Part shown: piece after piece, positions 5,611 through 9,359 of the stretch
How positions within the stretch are numbered: the first letter of the stretch is position 1
Layout: each line of letters begins with the position of its first letter
NCBI GenBank assembly: GCA_041685935.1
Contig: JAWLES010000094.1
Location: forward strand, 1 to 9,359
Direction: 5' to 3'
DNA length: 9,359 nt
Source of the DNA: JAIPEK01 sp041685935
Lineage (GTDB): Bacteria > Desulfobacterota > Desulfobacteria > Desulfobacterales > Desulfobacteraceae
Notes under the pieces: model-generated
Told to the model about the DNA's origin: nothing
Database searches by the model: none
Seen by the model: only the letters and a program-made list of their open reading frames with translations
Position numbers and translations under genes: made by a program

Positions 5611-5630
5611 TTGTCGAAAAAGCTTGACAA
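5611..5630. promoter_or_regulatory. Inverted repeat TTGTC-N10-GACAA over the apr -35 element
   Basis: TTGTC (5611-5615) and GACAA (5626-5630) form a 20-bp dyad whose right arm overlaps the TTGACA -35 hexamer at 5624-5629. An operator at this position would let a bound protein block or replace RNA polymerase contact. Redox regulators such as Rex control sulfate-reduction genes in Desulfovibrio, and Rex sites also have TTGT/ACAA-type outer arms, but this dyad is two bases longer and differs inside, so I do not assign it to Rex. Confidence 0.4.
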
Positions 5631-5653
5631 GGATATAACTACGGTGCTATTTC
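5624..5653 (+). promoter_or_regulatory. Candidate promoter for aprBA
   Basis: A consensus -35 TTGACA (5624-5629) is followed after 18 nt by TATTTC (5648-5653), which is preceded by TGC, an extended -10 motif. The -10 hexamer itself is poor (three of six). The perfect -35 and the TG extension make this the best promoter-like sequence ahead of aprB. Transcription would start near 5660 and give a leader of about 160 nt. Confidence 0.45.
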
Positions 5654-5680
5654 CTTAACATTTATGCAGGAGTCGGATTT

Positions 5681-5693
5681 CTCTCGAGGAGAG
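5681..5693 (+). promoter_or_regulatory. Short stem-loop in the aprB leader
   Basis: CTCTC (5681-5685) pairs perfectly with GAGAG (5689-5693) around a GAG triloop. It would lie about 20 nt into the predicted leader and could help protect the 5' end of the transcript. The stem is short and its role is guesswork. Confidence 0.3.
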
Positions 5694-5724
5694 GGCATCG
5701 GTCTGCATTTTAACCGGCGATATT

Positions 5725-5749
5725 CAGGTCGGAATATGTTTCCGGCCTG
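5725..5749 (+). promoter_or_regulatory. Ten-base-pair stem-loop in the aprB leader
   Basis: CAGGTCGGAA (5725-5734) pairs with TTCCGGCCTG (5740-5749) along all ten positions, nine Watson-Crick and one U-G, with a 5-nt loop. No U run follows, so it is not a terminator. It lies 74 nt before aprB. A stem of this strength in a long leader suggests mRNA stabilisation, a protein-binding site, or part of an unrecognised regulatory RNA fold; I do not recognise a known riboswitch class. Confidence 0.5.
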
Positions 5750-5773
5750 CTTGGCGATAGATAAATAAGTGAA

Positions 5774-5790
5774 GCACAAGTTAATTGTGC
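5774..5790. promoter_or_regulatory. Palindrome GCACAA-N5-TTGTGC ahead of aprB
   Basis: GCACAA (5774-5779) and TTGTGC (5785-5790) are perfect reverse complements around GTTAA. The repeat lies 22 nt before the aprB ribosome binding site. It may be a DNA operator for a dimeric regulator, or a small RNA hairpin if transcription begins at the promoter near 5624-5653. Its TTGTG-type half-site loosely recalls redox-regulator sites in sulfate reducers, but the half-sites face the opposite way. Confidence 0.4.
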
Positions 5791-5823
5791 AATATGTTTA
5801 ACTTAAAGTAAGGAGGTATTTAA

Positions 5824-6261
5824 ATGCCATCTTTTGTTATTGCAGAAAAATGTGACGGCTGCAAAGGCGGGGACAAAACAGCATGTATGTACATATGCCC
5901 CAATGACCTGATGGTTCTTGAGCCCAATGAGATGAAGGCCTACAACCAGGAACCGGATCAGTGCTGGGAATGTTTTTCATGCGTTAAAATCTGTCCTTCT
6001 CAGGCAATTGAAGTAAGGGGTTACTCTGATTTCGTACCCATGGGAAGCAGCATCGTTCCGATGCTGGGTACTGAAGACATCATGTGGACCTGTAAGTTCA
6101 GAAACGGTACTGTAAAACGCTTTAAATTCCCGATCAGAACAACACCTGAAGGCGAAGCCAATGCCTACGCGGACCTTAAGGGTAAAGACCTTGACACTGA
6201 GCTGCTTTCCACGGAAGAGGCCGAAGGTTACACTCTTGTGGCTCCCCAGGAGCTGGCATAG
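5824..6261 (+). CDS. aprB: Adenylylsulfate (APS) reductase, beta subunit
   Basis: AprB is the iron-sulfur subunit of the cytoplasmic AprAB enzyme of dissimilatory sulfate reduction; it passes two electrons to the FAD of AprA. The 145-residue protein begins MPSFVIAEKCDGC, as AprB does. Cysteines for two [4Fe-4S] clusters are all present: C10, C13, C21, C25 and C47, C50, C53, C57, in the paired order CDGC-x7-C-x3-CP and CWECFSCVKICP. The later segment GTEDIMWTCKFRNGTVKRFK forms the AprA-binding sheet, followed by an acidic C-terminal tail that in known structures wraps around AprA. The ATG is 6 nt behind GGAGGT (5812-5817). It is followed after 59 nt by aprA in the standard order. A long structured leader precedes it. 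Confidence 0.98.
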   Translation: MPSFVIAEKCDGCKGGDKTACMYICPNDLMVLEPNEMKAYNQEPDQCWECFSCVKICPSQAIEVRGYSDFVPMGSSIVPMLGTEDIMWTCKFRNGTVKRFKFPIRTTPEGEANAYADLKGKDLDTELLSTEEAEGYTLVAPQELA

Positions 6262-6267
6262 GAAAAC

Positions 6268-6279
6268 ACTGTCAACAGT
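6268..6279 (+). repeat. Short inverted repeat in the aprB-aprA spacer
   Basis: ACTGT (6268-6272) and ACAGT (6275-6279) are exact reverse complements around CA, at the start of the 59-nt gap between the two apr genes. No U run follows. It might mark a processing or stability point between the subunits, but a 5-bp stem with a 2-nt loop is weak and may be chance. Confidence 0.2.
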
Positions 6280-6320
6280 ACAGTTTGGGACTTTATGAAA
6301 AATAAATTTGGAGGTAAATA

Positions 6321-8282
6321 ATGGCATTACCGAATAAGCCTATTGGTGAACTTAAAGCAGTAAGGGATCCGGAAGTAGATAAGAGAGATGTTGATGTGCT
6401 GATCATCGGCGGCGGAATGGCTGCCTGTGGTACGGCCTTTGAAATCAAGAAATGGGCAAGTGACGATACAAAAATCCTTCTCTGTGACAAAGCCGCACTT
6501 GAAAGAAGCGGCGCTGTTGCACAGGGGCTTTCCGCAATCAATACCTATGTCGGCGACAACAAGCCTGAAGACTATGTCAGGATGGTTCGAAACGACCTGA
6601 TGGGTATCGTGCGGGAAGACTTGATTTTCGACCTTGGACGCCACGTGGATGATTCAGTTCATCTCTTCGAGGAATGGGGACTTCCGATTTGGAAAAAGAC
6701 CGAAGACGGAAAGAACCTGGACGGCCACAAGGGTCTTAAGAAAGAAGGTACCCTCAAGGCCGGCGCACAGCCGGTACGTACAGGTAAGTGGCAGATCATG
6801 ATCAACGGTGAGTCCTACAAGAGAATCGTGGCCGAAGCGGGCAAGCTTGCACTCGGCGAGGACAACATTCTTGAAAGATGCTTCATCGTTGAAATCCTCA
6901 ACGACGAGAATGACAAGAACAGGGTTGCCGGCGCAGTCGGTTTCTCCCTGCGTGAAAACAAAGTTTATATCATCAAGGCAAAAGTTGTAATGGTTGCCTG
7001 CGGTGGTGCGGTAAATATCTACCAGCCCCGTTCGGTTGGAGAAGGAAAAGGCCGTGCCTGGTATCCCGTATGGAATGCCGGCTCTACCTATACAATGGCT
7101 CTCAGAGCCGGTGCCGAACTCTCCATGATGGAAAACCGTTTCACCCCTGCACGTTTCAAGGATGGTTACGGACCTGTCGGTGCATGGTTCCTCCTTTTCA
7201 AGGCACACCTTGAAAACGGTCTGGGAGAAAAATATGTTGAAAGCCCGAACGTAAAGCAGGAGCTTGAAAACTATGCTCCTTACGGAACCGCTGCAATTAC
7301 CCCGACCTGCCTGAGAAACCATCTCATGCTTTTTGAAATGAAGGGCGGACGCGGTCCGGTTATCATGAAGACCACTACTGCGCTTGCAAAACTTGGTGAA
7401 TCCATGAGCAAGAAAGAGCTCAAGCATCTTGAGTCAGAAGCGTGGGAAGACTTCCTGGATATGACATGCGGTCAGGCAAACCTCTGGTGCGCAACCAACA
7501 CAGAGCCTGAAAAGAAAGACTCCGAAATCATGCCCACCGAACCGTATCTTCTCGGATCACATTCCGGATGCTGCGGAATCTGGTGTTCAGGACCCGAAGA
7601 AGACTGGGTTCCGGATGATTACAAGTGGGGCTATAACAGGATGACGACTGTTAAAGGCCTGTTCACTGCAGGTGACGGTGTCGGATGTTCCGGTCACAAG
7701 TTCTCCTCAGGTTCCCATGCAGAAGGAAGGATGATTGCCAAATCAATGGTTCGCTTCCTCAGGGACAACTCAGGCGACGTGAGCTTCAAGGAAACCGACG
7801 AAGAGCTGGTTGACATGGTTTACAAGCCTGTAAGAACTTACCTTGATCATTGTGCGTACTCCACCGACGACGACGTGAACCCCAACTACTGCAAGCCTGC
7901 AGGCATGGCGCTCCGTCTGATGAAGATGACCAACGAGTACGGCGGCGGTATTGCAACTTACTATGAGACCAATGCCAAGGCGCTTGAAATGCTCATGGAA
8001 AACTTCGAGATGTTCCGTGAAGACCTTGAAAAAATTGCCGCAGGCGATCTTCATGAGCTTCTGAGAGCATGGGAGATTTTCCATCGTGTGTATACGGTTG
8101 AAGCACATTGCCGTCACATCCAGTTCCGTGAAGAGTCCAGGTTCCCCGGTTTCTACTACAGAACCGACTTTATGGGACAGAATGACGACGAATGGTTCTG
8201 CTTTGTGAACTCTACATACGACAAAGAGAAAAACGAGTGGAATCTGAAGAAAGTTCCTTATCACAAGATCATTGCCGACTGA
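6321..8282 (+). CDS. aprA: Adenylylsulfate (APS) reductase, alpha subunit
   Basis: AprA is the FAD-bearing catalytic subunit that converts APS to sulfite and AMP (reversibly) in the cytoplasm. The 653-residue protein is of full family length. Its FAD-binding start is DVLIIGGGMAACGTAFEIKK (25-44), the fumarate-reductase/SDH flavoprotein type, with the second dinucleotide motif GLFTAGDGVGCSGHKFSSGS at 446-465. Substrate-pocket segments known from the archaeal structure are recognisable: GLSAINTY with N74, RAWYPVWNAG (246-254), ENRFTPARFKDG (271-282) and LGSHSGCCGIWCSGP (411-425). The ATG lies 5 nt behind GGAGGT (6310-6315). The gene sits 59 nt after aprB and ends at an intrinsic terminator, with qmoA next. 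The aprB-aprA order and sequence type point to a bacterial sulfate reducer rather than a sulfur oxidiser. Confidence 0.99.
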   Translation: MALPNKPIGELKAVRDPEVDKRDVDVLIIGGGMAACGTAFEIKKWASDDTKILLCDKAALERSGAVAQGLSAINTYVGDNKPEDYVRMVRNDLMGIVREDLIFDLGRHVDDSVHLFEEWGLPIWKKTEDGKNLDGHKGLKKEGTLKAGAQPVRTGKWQIMINGESYKRIVAEAGKLALGEDNILERCFIVEILNDENDKNRVAGAVGFSLRENKVYIIKAKVVMVACGGAVNIYQPRSVGEGKGRAWYPVWNAGSTYTMALRAGAELSMMENRFTPARFKDGYGPVGAWFLLFKAHLENGLGEKYVESPNVKQELENYAPYGTAAITPTCLRNHLMLFEMKGGRGPVIMKTTTALAKLGESMSKKELKHLESEAWEDFLDMTCGQANLWCATNTEPEKKDSEIMPTEPYLLGSHSGCCGIWCSGPEEDWVPDDYKWGYNRMTTVKGLFTAGDGVGCSGHKFSSGSHAEGRMIAKSMVRFLRDNSGDVSFKETDEELVDMVYKPVRTYLDHCAYSTDDDVNPNYCKPAGMALRLMKMTNEYGGGIATYYETNAKALEMLMENFEMFREDLEKIAAGDLHELLRAWEIFHRVYTVEAHCRHIQFREESRFPGFYYRTDFMGQNDDEWFCFVNSTYDKEKNEWNLKKVPYHKIIAD

Positions 8283-8322
8283 TAGCATACTGATCTTATA
8301 AGGCGCTATGCTTTATGGAACT

Positions 8323-8356
8323 AACCTCCAGGTGTTTTCAACGCCTGGAGGTTTTT
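8323..8356 (+). terminator. Intrinsic terminator after aprA
   Basis: AACCTCCAGGTG (8323-8334) pairs with CGCCTGGAGGTT (8342-8353) over 12 positions with one G-U pair and a 7-nt loop, and the stem runs straight into five T residues (8352-8356). This is a classic Rho-independent terminator, 40 nt after the aprA stop. It separates aprBA from qmoA, so qmo is either read by partial read-through or has its own promoter. Confidence 0.88.
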
Positions 8357-8404
8357 CAGATTTTTCAGGTGCCTGAATTTCCTTTGCTCCTCTTTTGTAA
8401 TACT

Positions 8405-8420
8405 GCAAATAATCATTTGC
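8405..8420. promoter_or_regulatory. 16-bp palindrome GCAAAT-N4-ATTTGC upstream of qmoA
   Basis: GCAAAT (8405-8410) and ATTTGC (8415-8420) are perfect reverse complements around AATC. The site lies 49 nt past the terminator and 108 nt before qmoA, a natural place for an operator of a separate qmo promoter. I find no clear -35/-10 pair beside it. The same hexamers, set 31 nt apart, flank the candidate infC promoter, which may be coincidence. Confidence 0.35.
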
Positions 8421-8440
8421 CGGCTTACAAAATAGGAGCG

Positions 8441-8480
8441 AGGATGCCGAAAAGGCGATTTTTCAATTCCGGCATCTTTT
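8441..8480 (+). promoter_or_regulatory. Stem-loop with T run in the qmoA leader
   Basis: GATGCCG (8443-8449) pairs with CGGCATC (8470-8476), extendable by a G-U and an A-U pair to 8441 and 8478, and TTTT follows at 8477-8480. The 20-nt loop can itself pair AAAA with TTTT. This could be a second, weaker terminator after aprA or an attenuator-like element ahead of qmoA. Confidence 0.4.
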
Positions 8481-8528
8481 AAGTCAACAGATCAAATTAA
8501 ATTTAACTCAAATGCACGGAGGGACAGC

Positions 8529-9359
8529 ATGACAACAGATAATTCAGCCCCTTTTAACGGAAGCATCATGGTGGTTGGCGGTGGCATCAGCGGCCTGACG
8601 ACCGCCCTGGAAGCAGCCGAGGTGGGGTATGAGGTCTTCCTTGTGGAAAAGGAAGCTTCCCTTGGTGGAAGAGTCGCACAGTTAAAACACTACTTCCCCA
8701 AACTTTGCCCGCCGACTTGCGGCCTGGAAATCAATTACCGGCGGATTAAGGATAATCCGAAAATCAGAGTTTATACCATGACTGAAGTGGAGGGTGTGGA
8801 AGGAAGCGCCGGAAACTATACAGTTAAGCTGAAAACTCATCCCAGATATGTAAACGATAACTGTACGTGTTGCGGAGAGTGTGAGAAAGTCTGTGAAACC
8901 GAAATAGCCAATGAATTCAACTTCGGCATGGACAAGAGAAAGGCTGCGTATCTTCCGCATAAAATGGCTTTTCCCCAGAAATACGTTATGGATGCTGCAA
9001 TGGGGGCCGAAGACAGGGAAAAAGTCAAGGAAGCCTGTAAATATGATGCAGTGGACTTTGACATGACTGAAAAGGATTTTGATCTCAATGTGGGCTCCAT
9101 TGTCTGGAGCACCGGCTGGAAACCTTATGATGCAGCCAGGATAGACAATCTCGGTTTCGGCAGGTACAGGAACGTGATTACAAACATGATGCTTGAAAGG
9201 CTTGCATCCGGGAACGGCCCGACCGAAGGAAAAATCACAAGGCCTTCAGATGACAAGGCGCCTGAAACCATCGCCTTTGCGCAGTGCGCCGGGTCCAGGG
9301 ATGAGAATCATCTGCCGTACTGTTCATATATCTGCTGCATGGCTTCACTCAAGCATGCC
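8529..9359 (+). CDS. qmoA: Quinone-interacting membrane-bound oxidoreductase subunit QmoA, 5' part
   Basis: The first 277 codons are present and the frame is open at the right edge. QmoA is a soluble HdrA-like flavoprotein of the QmoABC complex, which is thought to carry electrons from menaquinol to AprAB. The FAD-binding motif is IMVVGGGISGLTTALEAAEV (13-32), followed by the VEKEASLGGRVAQL region. Cysteine clusters of HdrA type are visible: C60 and C64 in LCPPTC; C112, C114, C115, C118 and C122; and FAQCAGSRD (C253) with YCSYICCM (C265, C269, C270). It lacks a long N-terminal extension, fitting QmoA rather than full HdrA. The ATG is 5 nt behind GGAGGG (8518-8523). It follows aprBA in the standard aprBA-qmoABC order but after a strong terminator. 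HdrA-type proteins from other complexes are the alternative; context favours QmoA. Confidence 0.95.
   Translation, partial: MTTDNSAPFNGSIMVVGGGISGLTTALEAAEVGYEVFLVEKEASLGGRVAQLKHYFPKLCPPTCGLEINYRRIKDNPKIRVYTMTEVEGVEGSAGNYTVKLKTHPRYVNDNCTCCGECEKVCETEIANEFNFGMDKRKAAYLPHKMAFPQKYVMDAAMGAEDREKVKEACKYDAVDFDMTEKDFDLNVGSIVWSTGWKPYDAARIDNLGFGRYRNVITNMMLERLASGNGPTEGKITRPSDDKAPETIAFAQCAGSRDENHLPYCSYICCMASLKHA

Larger units (their letters stand above)
5427..5823 (+). other. Non-coding control region upstream of aprBA
   Basis: Nearly 400 nt separate the divergent CxxCxxxCC gene from aprB. The left part (about 5440-5580) is very AT-rich, with an alternating TA run near 5470-5477 and an inverted repeat at 5521-5566. 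The middle holds the best promoter candidate. The right part would be an mRNA leader of about 160 nt with several stems and ends in a strong ribosome binding site. I see no convincing gene here: a 65-codon minus-strand frame (5433-5630) has AT-rich, low-complexity coding and no recognisable homology. Confidence 0.7.

Noticed and set aside
5433..5630. A 65-codon minus-strand open frame in the gap upstream of aprB
   Set aside because: It overlaps the apr promoter candidate and the AT-rich tract, has no recognisable homology, and its composition looks non-coding.
5611..5630. Assignment of the TTGTC/GACAA dyad to a Rex site
   Set aside because: The spacing is two bases longer and the inner bases differ from the TTGTGAA-N4-TTCACAA type pattern, so only an unassigned operator is supported.
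6654..7427. A 257-codon minus-strand frame inside aprA
   Set aside because: It is entirely antisense to a conserved gene and shows no recognisable domain or ribosome binding site.
1..9359. CRISPR arrays, tRNA or rRNA genes, insertion sequences, prophage or toxin-antitoxin genes
   Set aside because: I saw no direct-repeat arrays, no cloverleaf-type sequence, and no transposase or integrase motif in either strand; the gene content is typical core metabolism and translation.

Overview
The window looks like chromosomal DNA from a sulfate-reducing bacterium of the Desulfobacterota, most likely a Desulfobacterales-type member. This rests on the order aprB-aprA-qmoA (adenylylsulfate reductase followed by its membrane electron-donor complex), on the AprB and AprA protein types, and on the two CxxCxxxCC-type proteins common in that group. 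It carries no rRNA, tRNA, CRISPR array, transposase or phage gene that I can see.

Positions 1-1450, minus strand, hold a translation operon read right to left: infC (IF-3), rpmI (L35), rplT (L20) and the first codons of pheS. thrS, which often precedes infC, is absent here; a promoter-like sequence and a short leader stand directly upstream instead. infC has no usable ATG and appears to start at a rare ATA behind a strong ribosome binding site. pheS appears to start at TTG. The infC-rpmI gap contains a perfect 12-bp stem and a GC-rich stem, where L20-type feedback control acts in other bacteria.

Positions 1450-3830 hold a zinc-dependent deaminase of the TadA/CMP-dCMP family (minus) diverging from a dGTPase-like HD phosphohydrolase (plus). 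The deaminase family N-terminus continues upstream of the first ATG to an ATC codon with a well-placed ribosome binding site. A CxxCxxxCC protein follows the phosphohydrolase in the same direction. Positions 3841-5426, minus strand, hold a second CxxCxxxCC protein followed by a short-chain dehydrogenase homologue whose catalytic lysine is replaced by serine.

Positions 5427-5823 are non-coding and contain the candidate control region of the sulfate-reduction cluster: a promoter with an inverted repeat over its -35 element, three stem-loops or palindromes, and a strong ribosome binding site. Then come aprB and aprA, an intrinsic terminator, a second regulatory gap with a 16-bp palindrome, and qmoA, which runs off the right edge. 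AprAB reduces APS (adenosine 5'-phosphosulfate) to sulfite and AMP in the cytoplasm; QmoABC, of which only QmoA is partly present, is the accepted link from the menaquinone pool to AprAB.

Most genes belong to known families. The points that deserve a second look are the rare start codons, the paired cysteine proteins with matching cysteine spacing, the SDR with a missing catalytic lysine, and the dense inverted repeats upstream of rpmI, aprB and qmoA.
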